From an uncultured Oscillospiraceae bacterium (GTDB lineage: Bacteria; Bacillota; Clostridia; Oscillospirales; Oscillospiraceae), in NCBI GenBank assembly GCA_949935795.1, contig CATLFX010000024.1, positions 1-38,969 on the forward strand: 38,969 nt of DNA, written 5' to 3'. The position numbers and the translations under genes are program-made. This document shows positions 17,041 through 24,603 of this stretch, in pieces; the first letter of the stretch is position 1; every line of letters begins with the position of its first letter. The notes under the pieces are model-generated. The model was given only the letters and a program-made list of their open reading frames with translations, was not told the origin of the DNA and ran no database searches.

Positions 17041-17994
17041 CTAAATCATCGCATCTGTCTCACCCAGCACCAAAGTGGTGGTCAGCCCTCCGGCCCCGCA
17101 GGCCACCTCGGTCTGGGCGGCCCGGTAGCGCCCGTTGGCCCCGCAGCCTTTCAGATCCACCGACACCAGGTCTCCCGGCCAGGCCAGGAATCCCCCGGCC
17201 ACAGTGAGGCGCATCCGCACCCGTTCCCGGCGGGCGGCCCGGAGCTGGTAGTCTGCGGTGTAACGCATGGCGGCGGAGCCGGTGGTGTTGGGCACGGTGA
17301 TGACCCGCCGGGCGCAGCCCCCCTGGGCCACAAACGCGGGGTCGGACACCCACTGGGTCCCCCGGGCGGTCCGCCGCCGCACCGCCGCCTGGCTCAGCAC
17401 CCCATGGCGCTCCTCCCGGTACTCCCAGCCGGTGACGGGGTCCGCGCTTCCCACCAGCACCTCCCGGCTGTCGTTGGGCGGGTTCAGTACCAGCCGCCCC
17501 ATCCGGTCGAACCGGGGCACCACCCCGCCGTAGTAGCAGGCGAACCGCCGCACCACGCTCCACTCGCTCTCCCCGCTGGACACGGTAAACCCGGCCACAG
17601 CGGGCAGTGTGCCGCCGCCCACCGCCTCCACGCCGTAGGGTGCCACATGGCCGGACACGATGTCGGCGCGGGTGGCCCGCTGGTACTCGGCGGGCAGGGC
17701 CTCGTTGTCCAGCAGCAGGGCGGCCATCCCCCGGCCGGACATCTCCAAATACAGCCCGTCTTTTCCGCAGATGACGGCGTACTCGTCCACCACTCCGGTG
17801 AACACCCGCTCCCCCTCCCACTCCGCGAAGAACCGGCAGGCGGCGGAGAGGGTTTTTTCCTGCCCCCGCTCCCACAGGCACCGCAGGAAGAAGCTGTCGC
17901 AGGGGGTGTCGGTGCCGTAGCAGAATTTCCAGCTGACGGCGGTGGGCAGATTCAGCTCCCCGCCGCCCCCCAGCCTGACCCAGCACCGCATCAT
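17041..17994 (-). CDS. XkdQ/gpD-like tail hub protein
   Basis: A 317-residue protein of the XkdQ/YqbQ type, the tail hub related to T4 gp27 and P2 gpD. It has the early YGTDTPCDSFFLRC strand, FTGVVDEYAVICGKDGLYLE, the SGRGMAALLLDNEALP segment that is highly characteristic of the family, and a C-terminal domain with GDLVSVDLKGC. The start at ATG 17994 overlaps the LysM gene stop (ATGA). A longer open frame to 18225 exists but is only overlap with the LysM gene. It works with the LysM protein to close the distal tail tube. Confidence 0.88.
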   Translation of the reverse strand: MMRCWVRLGGGGELNLPTAVSWKFCYGTDTPCDSFFLRCLWERGQEKTLSAACRFFAEWEGERVFTGVVDEYAVICGKDGLYLEMSGRGMAALLLDNEALPAEYQRATRADIVSGHVAPYGVEAVGGGTLPAVAGFTVSSGESEWSVVRRFACYYGGVVPRFDRMGRLVLNPPNDSREVLVGSADPVTGWEYREERHGVLSQAAVRRRTARGTQWVSDPAFVAQGGCARRVITVPNTTGSAAMRYTADYQLRAARRERVRMRLTVAGGFLAWPGDLVSVDLKGCGANGRYRAAQTEVACGAGGLTTTLVLGETDAMI

Positions 17995-18575
17995 CTGAGC
18001 CTCACCTTCTGTCCCGGATAGATGAGGTTTGGGTTGCGGATGGAGGGGTTGAGCTCCACGATCCGGTTCAGCGCCACTCCGTACCGCCGGGCCAGCTCCC
18101 ACAGGGTGTCTCCCCGGACCACGGTGTGGTACAAGGCCTGTTCCTCTTTTGCCGCGGGGGCCTCGCCCCCTGTATCGGGCTGGTCCAGGGGCCGGGTGGA
18201 CAGCGTGGGCTGGCCCGCGCCCCACTCCACCTCCCAGAACTCGAAGGAGTAGGCCACATAGTCCCGCCGGGGGGCCTGCCGCAGTTCCAGGGCGGCGAAC
18301 CAGGCGTTGGTGGTCATCCAGACCGGGTGGACCAGCATTCCCGGCGTCTCCTCATAGAACACGTTGGCCAGCTGCTTGAAGATGTCGTAGGCCCGCTGGC
18401 CCACGAACTCCCCCTCTCCCCGGAGCACCCGCCGGGTCTGTCCCAGGCTCTGCAAATAGTGCAGGCCGAAGGGGATTTTATGCACCGCCAGTTTCCGTTC
18501 AAAGGCGATGGTATACACCCTGGGGTTGTGGGGCCACACGAAGCCCTTGAACCGCATGGGTGAAAGGATAGCCAT
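17991..18575 (-). CDS. LysM-domain tail protein (XkdP/gpX-like)
   Basis: A 194-residue protein. The N-terminal 120 residues match the XkdP-type tail protein that sits between tape measure and hub. The C-terminal ~45 residues form a LysM domain (HTVVRGDTLWELARRYG then LNPSIRNPNLIYPGQKVRLR). LysM domains bind peptidoglycan, but in contractile tails this module mainly holds the hub. It is joined to the hub gene by ATGA overlap, so the two are probably translated at a fixed ratio. Confidence 0.9.
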   Translation of the reverse strand: MAILSPMRFKGFVWPHNPRVYTIAFERKLAVHKIPFGLHYLQSLGQTRRVLRGEGEFVGQRAYDIFKQLANVFYEETPGMLVHPVWMTTNAWFAALELRQAPRRDYVAYSFEFWEVEWGAGQPTLSTRPLDQPDTGGEAPAAKEEQALYHTVVRGDTLWELARRYGVALNRIVELNPSIRNPNLIYPGQKVRLR

Positions 18576-18588
18576 ATCGCACCCCTCC

Positions 18589-19266
18589 TCAAAAGATGTC
18601 CAGCCCGCCGTCGTATCTGCGGCTGTCCCGGCGGACGGCCCGGTCCAGCTCGTCCACGGTGAGCTGCCGGGGCGTTTCCGGCTCTCCCAGCCGGACGGCC
18701 TGTCCCTGCCGGGGGGCGGCGGGGGCCTGGGCGGCGGGCCGCGCGGCCCGAACGGCCTGCCGGTACAGCCCTTCCAGCCCCCGTTCCGCCGGCTGTAGGG
18801 AGGCAGTCACGATGTCCGCCGCCGGAGGACCGTCTTCCGCCCTGGCATTGGGCAGTTCCGCCAGCTCCAAATCTCCGTCCCCCGGTCTTCTCAGCAGAGG
18901 GGTCCCGTTGGACCCCGTCACGATTATTTCCAGCCCATCCCGCCCAATTTTCGCCGGAGCAGGCTCCGCCGGGGCTGTCTCGGGCATTGCGCTGTCTGCC
19001 GGACCGCCTCCGCTGGGAATTTCTCCCCAATACTCCGGCGGGGGGACAGCCTCCGCCGCCCATTCTTGTATTTCCACATCTGGCGGGCGGTTTCCCGTTT
19101 CTGCCGGGACCGGGGTTTCCGCCGTCTCCTCCTTTTGAGGCCCGCCCTCCGGTTCCGCCCCGGGCGGGGGAGGGGCGGGGACCTGGGTTCCCGGCCTCAG
19201 CTCCAGCGCGTCTCTCTGCTCATCCCCGTCCTGCTGGTCCTCCACCAGCTCCAGCAATTCCTCCAC
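18589..19266 (-). CDS. short Pro/Ala/Glu-rich protein in the tape-measure position
   Basis: A 225-residue protein rich in Pro, Ala and Glu. It has an acidic N-terminus (EELLELVEDQQDGDEQRD) and a basic C-terminus ending in DELDRAVRRDSRRYDGGLDIF-like sequence. It occupies the slot between tail chaperone and LysM gene where PBSX and P2 carry the tape-measure gene, which is usually 600-1,300 residues. No coiled-coil array or hydrophobic segment typical of tape measures is visible. Either the tail is extremely short or this is a different component. It starts at GTG 19266 with no clear binding site, two bases after the chaperone stop, so coupling is likely. Function not recognised. Confidence 0.6.
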   Translation of the reverse strand: MEELLELVEDQQDGDEQRDALELRPGTQVPAPPPPGAEPEGGPQKEETAETPVPAETGNRPPDVEIQEWAAEAVPPPEYWGEIPSGGGPADSAMPETAPAEPAPAKIGRDGLEIIVTGSNGTPLLRRPGDGDLELAELPNARAEDGPPAADIVTASLQPAERGLEGLYRQAVRAARPAAQAPAAPRQGQAVRLGEPETPRQLTVDELDRAVRRDSRRYDGGLDIF

Positions 19267-19270
19267 ACGG

Positions 19271-19561
19271 TCAACCAGCGTCCCCGCCCCCCTTCAGCGC
19301 CTGGTATCTGGCCCAGTCAAATCCCCCGTTGACGGCCCAGCTCTCTCTGGGCGCGCCGCACACGGGGCAGGGCTCCTCCTCCGCCCGCCGGCGGCAGTCG
19401 GGGCACAGCCTGGAAAGCTCCTCCTCCTGGTCCAGGGCCAGGTTGAGGGCGCACCACAGGTAATCCCGGTCGGTCATGTTTTTCGCCCGCTCCTCGGTGG
19501 GCAGAGCGCCGAACAGGCGGAGCACGCGCCATTGAAGGCGCTCATAAGGCGCGTGCTCCAA
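19271..19561 (-). CDS. tail chaperone extension made by -1 frameshift
   Basis: This 96-residue frame has no good independent start (only TTG at 19561, without a binding site) but lies in the -1 frame of the chaperone gene and begins right after its slippery A7. A -1 shift would give a 207-residue fusion: 110 residues from the first frame plus 97 from this one. The extension has a possible zinc ribbon (CPDC then CPVC, eight residues apart). It corresponds to the G-T or E-E' products of lambda and P2, needed for tape-measure-dependent tail assembly. The extension ends two bases after the next gene's upstream region begins. Confidence 0.8.
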   Translation of the reverse strand: MEHAPYERLQWRVLRLFGALPTEERAKNMTDRDYLWCALNLALDQEEELSRLCPDCRRRAEEEPCPVCGAPRESWAVNGGFDWARYQALKGGGDAG

Positions 19562-19893
19562 GCTTTTTTTCGCCGTTGGATCTCCTCTTCCCCATCCAGG
19601 GCGGAGGGGTTGCAGTCCCGGTTGAAGGCGGCCCAGGCGTTGGCCAGCCGGGCGATGTCCTCCACCCGCATAGCGTCCAAAACGGCCTGTCCGTTCTCAA
19701 AGGCGGGCCTGCCCTTCCGCTCCAGGGCCCTGGCGATGAGGCAGGCGTTGCGGCACAGGGCCCGCTCCCGGCCGTCCTGGGCCAGGGCGTCCCCCTCCCG
19801 CCGGGCCTCCAGCACCTCCCGGGCGGACAGCAGCCGCAGCTCGCCCCCGCCCACCTTGATGCGGTCCGGGCCGGTCCAAAATCCCAGGTCCAT
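19474..19893 (-). CDS. tail assembly chaperone (XkdN/gpE-like)
   Basis: A 139-residue protein immediately after the tube gene (TAA and ATG adjoin). Its place between tube and tape-measure slot and its partner frame identify it as the short form of the tail assembly chaperone. The N-terminal strand region WTGPDRIKVGGGELRLLSARE is followed by an Arg/Ala-rich helical body. Most ribosomes would read on to the stop at 19474. A fraction would slip at 19564-19570 and make the longer form. The zero-frame tail after the slip (residues 111-139) is Cys/Ser-rich with no obvious fold, consistent with a by-product of the overlap. Confidence 0.8.
   Translation of the reverse strand: MDLGFWTGPDRIKVGGGELRLLSAREVLEARREGDALAQDGRERALCRNACLIARALERKGRPAFENGQAVLDAMRVEDIARLANAWAAFNRDCNPSALDGEEEIQRRKKAWSTRLMSAFNGACSACSALCPPRSGRKT
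19519..19570 (-). promoter_or_regulatory. programmed -1 ribosomal frameshift signal
   Basis: Reading the minus strand, seven A (19570-19564) form the heptamer A-AAA-AAA in register with the chaperone codons (CGA AAA AAA GCT). After a four-base spacer (GCTT) comes a perfect 12-bp stem, GGAGCACGCGCC (19559-19548) with GGCGCGTGCTCC (19530-19519), and a 17-nt loop. The spacer is close to the 5-7 nt usual for stimulatory hairpins. Frame arithmetic confirms that the slip enters the 19271-19561 frame. Confidence 0.85.
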
Positions 19894-20307
19894 TTACACC
19901 GCCATCTCCATCCGGCGTCCGGCCACCAGCGTGAGCTTTTCCACCACCATTTTTCCCAGCTGGGCGTCCTCCTGGATGTCGCTCCACTGGCAGTCGGAGT
20001 AAATGACCTTGCGGTCGGGCTTGCAGATGACCAGGGAGAAATTGCGCATTTTGTAGAAGTCCAGCCCGTCGGCGATGGCCTGGTCGGTGGCGTAGAGCCT
20101 GGTGAGCTGGATGACGTAGCTCTGGGGTCCCTGGACGGTGGCCACGGGCTCCTCCTCGCCGAAAGCCTCCACGGAGTAGGAGCTGCGGGTGGCCTTACAG
20201 TTATAGCTCTGCACCACGGCCACCTTCTGCCCGTCCAGCTCCAGCCAGATATCGGAGCTGGTGGGGAACCCTGCGGCCCGCAGCCCCGCGTTGATCGTTG
20301 TATTCAA
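19894..20307 (-). CDS. tail tube protein (XkdM-like)
   Basis: A 137-residue protein with the compact size of contractile-tail tube subunits (PBSX XkdM, P2 FII). It has the N-terminal AGFPTSSDIWLELDG strand pair, FGEEEPVATVQGPQSYVIQLTRL and a C-terminal beta region (GKMVVEKLTLVAGRRMEM). It starts at TTG 20307 supported by AGGAGGG six bases upstream. It follows the sheath gene after a 68-bp gap containing no other feature and abuts the chaperone gene, the standard order of this tail type. Confidence 0.92.
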   Translation of the reverse strand: MNTTINAGLRAAGFPTSSDIWLELDGQKVAVVQSYNCKATRSSYSVEAFGEEEPVATVQGPQSYVIQLTRLYATDQAIADGLDFYKMRNFSLVICKPDRKVIYSDCQWSDIQEDAQLGKMVVEKLTLVAGRRMEMAV

Positions 20308-20375
20308 AAAATCCCTCCTAAACTCTTTTCACTTCCATCCGCATTCCGCTTACAAGAAAAAGAACACCACAAGAA

Positions 20376-21410
20376 CTATACCGTGATATGGGCGGACAGC
20401 CACACCTGGTTGAGGCCGTGGGCCACGGTAAAGGCGAACTCCACCAGGCACACGGTGGGGTCGCTTTCCAGGGCGGACACAGTCACGTCCTCGTAGCCGT
20501 CGATGATCTCCCGGCTGACCCGTTTTTCCAGCTCCATCACCACCAGGGAGCGGATAGCGCCCCGGCTCTGGACGGTGTTTTTGGCCCGGCCGAACTTGGC
20601 CCGCAGGGCGTTGCGGATGCCGGGAATGACCTCATCCACCACCAGGATGGTGGTGAGCTCCCGCCAGGTGGGGTCCACCGCGCCGCCGGTTTTGGTTCGA
20701 GTAGTGACGCCCCGCACCACGTAGCAGGACCCGGCCAGGGTCTCCAGGGGGGTGACGCCGCCCTGGACCAGCAGGTCGATGTCGCCGTCGTCGTAATTGG
20801 CCTCCAGCCCCTCCAGTCCGTAGAGCTGCGCGCCGCCCAGGGGGAGGGCGGGGTCGGAGCTTCCGGCGATGGCCCCGGCCACGGCGGCGGCGCACAGGGC
20901 TCCGCCGGAGCCGTCCCCGGCGCCGGGGGCTGTCAGCACCATCCGTTCGCTGCCGAGCCCCGACGCCCGCTGGACGAGCTGGGCGACGGTCTCTTCGGCC
21001 CCGCCGCCCACCACGGCGATGCGCTCCCGCCGGGCGGCGGAGCACTCCTGCACCGCCGTTTTCAGCGCCTGCTGGACGGACAGCTCGGTGCTGTCGCACA
21101 CCACCACGTCCACATCCTCCAGCGCCGCCATCACGGCGAAAGCGCCGTCATAGTCCTCTCCGGCGGGGATGCCGTACACCACTCCCGCGCCGTTGCGGAT
21201 GGCCAGCTGGGCCATCCGGCTGAGGAGGCAGTCGCCCACATCGGCCGCGGCTCTGCTGAAGCTGGTCCACTGGTAGTATTTTTCCAGCCCGGTTTTTTCC
21301 AGTTTCGCCACCACCGCCACATTGCCGCCTCCGGCAGCGGCGGCGGTGAGGCTGGATGCCTCGTAGGAGGAATACACCCCCGGTCTCTCATGCCTGGTCA
21401 CCGCGTTCAT
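20376..21410 (-). CDS. contractile tail sheath protein
   Basis: A 344-residue sheath subunit, shorter than PBSX XkdK (~466). It has the N-terminal RPGVYSSYEA segment typical of sheath proteins, a glycine-rich alternating domain in the middle (AAAVAGAIAGSSDPALPLGG), and the highly conserved C-terminal core: TLAGSCYVVRGVTTRTKTGG, WRELTTILVVDEVIPGIRNAL, and the final GLNQVWLSAHITV handle strand that links neighbouring subunits. Its presence makes this a contractile (myovirus or tailocin) tail. The start overlaps the tail terminator gene stop by ATGA. Confidence 0.95.
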   Translation of the reverse strand: MNAVTRHERPGVYSSYEASSLTAAAAGGGNVAVVAKLEKTGLEKYYQWTSFSRAAADVGDCLLSRMAQLAIRNGAGVVYGIPAGEDYDGAFAVMAALEDVDVVVCDSTELSVQQALKTAVQECSAARRERIAVVGGGAEETVAQLVQRASGLGSERMVLTAPGAGDGSGGALCAAAVAGAIAGSSDPALPLGGAQLYGLEGLEANYDDGDIDLLVQGGVTPLETLAGSCYVVRGVTTRTKTGGAVDPTWRELTTILVVDEVIPGIRNALRAKFGRAKNTVQSRGAIRSLVVMELEKRVSREIIDGYEDVTVSALESDPTVCLVEFAFTVAHGLNQVWLSAHITV

Positions 21411-21907
21411 GTCACTCTTCCTTTCACTTCAAAGTCTGTAAAGAAGCCTGTCTCGCTGTCCACCCGGGCGGTGAGCCAGGCCCCGCACCTGCATAGGAGC
21501 TCCTGCCGGTACAGCCCGTCCTTCTCCAGAAATTGGACCCTGTCCGCCCGGACCTCCAAGGCGGTCAATCCCGCCGCACCTTGGCAGACCAGGGCCTCCA
21601 AAATAGCGTCGGCCGCCTGCTGGCAGGCCTCGCCGCCCCCGTCCCTGGGGGCAAAGACGTCCAGCGCCAGGGTAAGCTCCGCCTCCTGGCCGTAGACCTC
21701 CCGTTCCGCACCGTCCGGCCCCTTCTGTACGCCCAAATAGTTCTGGAACCCGCCGGGGGCGCATGTTACCTTACTGAGGGCCACGGCGGCCACGGCCTCC
21801 CGCCACCGGGGGGCCCGCTGGCAGTCCATGGCGGTGACGGCGTTGAGGCCGTTTTTCCGCAGCTGGTCGGCCACCCCGTCCCGCCACGCGCTCAGTGCCC
21901 CGGTCAA
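21407..21907 (-). CDS. tail terminator/completion protein
   Basis: A 166-residue protein preceding the sheath gene, in the slot of the PBSX YqbJ-like or lambda gpU-like tail terminator that caps the tube-sheath at the neck. No strong motif is visible. The beta-rich centre (QEAELTLALDVFAPRDGG) and the C-terminal QELLCRCGAWLTARVDSETG match the general style of these proteins. The long open frame to 22222 overlaps the previous gene, so TTG at 21907, which overlaps that gene's stop as TTGA and has GGGGAGA upstream, is chosen as start. Assignment is by context and size. Confidence 0.65.
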   Translation of the reverse strand: MTGALSAWRDGVADQLRKNGLNAVTAMDCQRAPRWREAVAAVALSKVTCAPGGFQNYLGVQKGPDGAEREVYGQEAELTLALDVFAPRDGGGEACQQAADAILEALVCQGAAGLTALEVRADRVQFLEKDGLYRQELLCRCGAWLTARVDSETGFFTDFEVKGRVT

Positions 21908-22239
21908 GGCGTGTTCTCCCCGCAGGGCCGCAGGGCCAGCCACAGGTGGGTGACCTGACCGCCCACCCAGATGGGCCGCACGGTCATCACCTCGTATTTT
22001 TGACCGCCCCATTCCAGCCAGCCTCCCGGTCCGATTTTGTCCAGGGGCAGCGCCGGATCGGCCAGCCCCAGAAAGCGGTCCTGGGAGTAGCTGCCCAGGG
22101 CCCCGGCAGTGTACTGCCAGTCCGCACGGGTCATGGGCTGGACGATGGCCATGCCCCGGCCTGTCTCCTGGCCGTCCTCCCGGCGGCACACCATCTCCTG
22201 CCCATAGGTCCGAATGACCCACTCAAACGCCTGAATCAA
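21904..22239 (-). CDS. head closure (neck stopper) protein
   Basis: A 111-residue, beta-rich protein (GPGGWLEWGGQKYEVMTVRPI near residue 75) in the position of SPP1 gp16/YqbH-type head-closure proteins. It starts at TTG 22239 overlapping the previous stop (TTGA) and ends inside the next start in the same way. No catalytic motif. Assignment rests on place, size and the WxGxxYxV pattern. Confidence 0.65.
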   Translation of the reverse strand: MIQAFEWVIRTYGQEMVCRREDGQETGRGMAIVQPMTRADWQYTAGALGSYSQDRFLGLADPALPLDKIGPGGWLEWGGQKYEVMTVRPIWVGGQVTHLWLALRPCGENTP

Positions 22240-22589
22240 CCTTCCACCCCCCGAAATACAAATCCCTCATCCTTAAAATAGGGGACCATCAGCTCCATCG
22301 CCTTCCGCGCCAGTCTGCCGCCCTCTCCGCCGCCAGCCTCCCGGCGCACCGAGATATCCCCCGCCGACAGGGCGGTGACGCCTTCCAGTCCCTGGCTTTC
22401 CCGCAGCCAGTCCATCACCAGCCACGCCGCCGCCAGGGGGTATGCCCCCTGGCAGTCCTCCGCCGTCAGCCCGTCCTTGAGCCGCCGGTCCAGGGTCCGG
22501 CAGGCAACGGCGCACAGGGTGTTCAGCAGTTCCTCATCCTGGCCCGCGCCCCCCAGGGCCTGTACCAGCTCCATCACCTGTTCCGTCAT
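22236..22589 (-). CDS. head-tail connector (gp6/YqbG-like)
   Basis: A 117-residue mostly helical protein (two N-terminal helices around NTLCAVACRTLDRRLKDG and YPLAAAWLVMDWLRES, ending in FKDEGFVFRGVEG). Helical proteins of this size directly after the head genes form the adaptor ring under the portal (HK97 gp6, SPP1 gp15). Start at ATG 22589, ten bases after the protease gene. It is the first of three overlapping neck genes. Confidence 0.68.
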   Translation of the reverse strand: MTEQVMELVQALGGAGQDEELLNTLCAVACRTLDRRLKDGLTAEDCQGAYPLAAAWLVMDWLRESQGLEGVTALSAGDISVRREAGGGEGGRLARKAMELMVPYFKDEGFVFRGVEG

Positions 22590-22599
22590 GGCTGTCCTC

Positions 22600-23469
22600 C
22601 TAGATGAGGAAGGCCCCGTCCGCGATTTCCCGCGGCAGGCTGTCCTCCCCGTAGCTGAGCTGCACCCTGGGGGCGGTCAGCGCGCCCGCCTTTTCCCGGT
22701 ACAGCTTGATGAGCCCCAGCAGCTCCTCCTCGTCCAGCTTGGCGGACACCTTTTCCAGCAGGGCGTGACCGGCCTGGGGCTCGGTGATGGCGGCCAGCCG
22801 CACCACCTCGGCCCGCAGGGCTTTGAGGTACTTCCGGCCCAGCCGGGCCTCGTCCTCCAGCCTTCTCCCGGCGCTTTTGATGACCCCGGCCTTTCTCTGG
22901 GCGGGGACGGCCACGAAGGACCACTCGTACACGTCGGAGGCCCCGGTGAGCACTCCGCAGCACAGCTGGCCGCCGTACTCCTCCCCCTTCTCATGGAGGC
23001 AGGCGTCCAGCTCCTGGCCGCAGATGGAGCATACCACCTGTTCCACGGCGCAGCCCACGCTGACCTCCCGCTTGATGCCGCCGTCGATTTCGGCGATGAG
23101 GGCGGCGTTCTCCTGGGTGCGCATCATGTAGGCCCACCCCTTGAGGTAGCGGCAGGGCCTCCCGTCGGCGGTGAGGGACCCGTCTCCGTCCACCACCTCG
23201 GTCCGATAAATCCGCGCCGTCTGACCCCGGGCGGACCACTGGTGGTCGAATACCCCGGACACCCCCACGAACATGGGGGCCAGCTGGTCCAGCGTGGCGT
23301 CGTCGAACCGCTCGAAGTCCCGGTCGATGTCGTTGTCGCACAGCCGCAGGGTGAAGGTGTACACCTCACCGGCCTCCAGCTCCCGCCGGGCCAGGGCGTT
23401 GATGAGGGCCAGCTCCTCGGGCTCCGGCGCGCCGACGGCCTTGACCGCCGCTTCTTTCGAGATTTCCAT
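22600..23469 (-). CDS. prohead maturation protease, with Cys cluster
   Basis: A 289-residue protein that I read as an HK97-type (S78-like) capsid maturation protease. A His in VFDHQWSA near residue 77 and a Ser in KREVSVGCAV near residue 135 are spaced as in the catalytic His-Ser dyad, and YEWSFVAVPAQ matches the strand after the active site. An unusual insert around residues 146-172 carries four or more Cys (CSIC, a later CLH and a CC pair), a possible metal site. The C-terminal ~90 residues are helical and could act as scaffold, since no separate scaffold gene is present. The gene directly follows portal (TAA then ATG). Confidence 0.75.
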   Translation of the reverse strand: MEISKEAAVKAVGAPEPEELALINALARRELEAGEVYTFTLRLCDNDIDRDFERFDDATLDQLAPMFVGVSGVFDHQWSARGQTARIYRTEVVDGDGSLTADGRPCRYLKGWAYMMRTQENAALIAEIDGGIKREVSVGCAVEQVVCSICGQELDACLHEKGEEYGGQLCCGVLTGASDVYEWSFVAVPAQRKAGVIKSAGRRLEDEARLGRKYLKALRAEVVRLAAITEPQAGHALLEKVSAKLDEEELLGLIKLYREKAGALTAPRVQLSYGEDSLPREIADGAFLI

Positions 23470-24603
23470 TTAGTTTTCCTCCTCCACAGCCCTGGCCTGG
23501 GCCCGGTACAGGGCGGCCCTGGCCTCGGACTCCTCGTCCTGCAAATTTACGTCCAGCCAGTCCACATCCACCCGGTCGTCATACCCCTTGAGCCGCAGCC
23601 AGAGCTCGCAGACCCGTTCCACCACCGGCTCCAGGCTCCGGCGGATGGCAGCGATCTCGCTGGTGAGGATGTCGGCCTGCTGGGAGCTCATCCGTTCGGT
23701 GGAGGACCAGCTCAGCCCCAGCAGGAAGGGTGGTATGCCGGTTTTGGCCACCAGCTGCTCCAAAATCTGGCGCACGGGGACCTCGCTGTCCAGGATCTGG
23801 TTGTCCGCACCGATGGCCCGGATATCCACGTCTCCGGCGCAGATAAAGTCCCGGACGGCGCCGTCCCGTCCCGCCTGCATGGCGGCGGACCACTCCCGGG
23901 CCACCACGCCGCACCGCTCCTGGGTATTGGTCCCGTCCTCGCCCTTGCACACCACGGCGAAGCGGACGTTGCCCATCCGCTCCCAGTTTTTTCCCGTAGC
24001 GTCGAAGATTTTCATCAGGATCTCCGCCATAAAGGGCATGGACCGCAGCATGGACACCCCGTAAGGGGCGCAGGTCTCGGGTTGGAAGGGGGTGAACAGC
24101 AGCAGCTCCTGCCGCTCCGGCACCCGTACCGTCCCGTCGGAATCCCGGACGCACAGGGTGAAGTCCAGGGGGCTGTTCCCCTCGCGAATCTCGATGCGGT
24201 CCACGTCGGCGCACAGCAGGGCGGCGATGCCGCGCCCATCCGGGGCGGGGACGATCTCGCCCACCGCCCGGCCGCACACCAGCATGGAGTTCAGGTACTG
24301 GTCCAGGAAGGCCTGAATTCCCCGCTGGCCCCGGCCCACGCTGACGGTGCGCAGGAAGCGGTCCAAACCGTCCTGGGCCCGCCCGTCCCGGCAGGCGGCG
24401 GTCAGGCCGCCGCACAGCCGCACCAGCTTGCAGATGGCGGCGTCCACCACGGGGACCGCCTCCCGGATGGCCCGGTACAGGGTGGTCTCACCCCGGCCCA
24501 GGGGGACGTAGCCGTCCAGCTGGACAAAGGGGTGGCGGCCGGCGTCCCGGAGCTGTGCGGCGGCAGCGGGGGCGCCGGTGGATTTTTTCCGCCTGCCGCC
24601 CAT
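23470..24603 (-). CDS. phage portal protein
   Basis: A 377-residue portal protein, which forms the ring through which DNA enters the head and to which the tail attaches. Typical portal segments are present: REAVPVVDAAICKLVRLCGG (N-terminal helix-strand), RAVGEIVPAPDGRG, the stem helix region PFLLGLSWSSTERMSSQQ and a long C-terminal helix rich in Glu/Arg. It starts at ATG 24603, sharing one base with the capsid stop (TGATG), so capsid and portal are translationally coupled. It lies after, not before, the capsid gene, which is unusual. Confidence 0.88.
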   Translation of the reverse strand: MGGRRKKSTGAPAAAAQLRDAGRHPFVQLDGYVPLGRGETTLYRAIREAVPVVDAAICKLVRLCGGLTAACRDGRAQDGLDRFLRTVSVGRGQRGIQAFLDQYLNSMLVCGRAVGEIVPAPDGRGIAALLCADVDRIEIREGNSPLDFTLCVRDSDGTVRVPERQELLLFTPFQPETCAPYGVSMLRSMPFMAEILMKIFDATGKNWERMGNVRFAVVCKGEDGTNTQERCGVVAREWSAAMQAGRDGAVRDFICAGDVDIRAIGADNQILDSEVPVRQILEQLVAKTGIPPFLLGLSWSSTERMSSQQADILTSEIAAIRRSLEPVVERVCELWLRLKGYDDRVDVDWLDVNLQDEESEARAALYRAQARAVEEEN

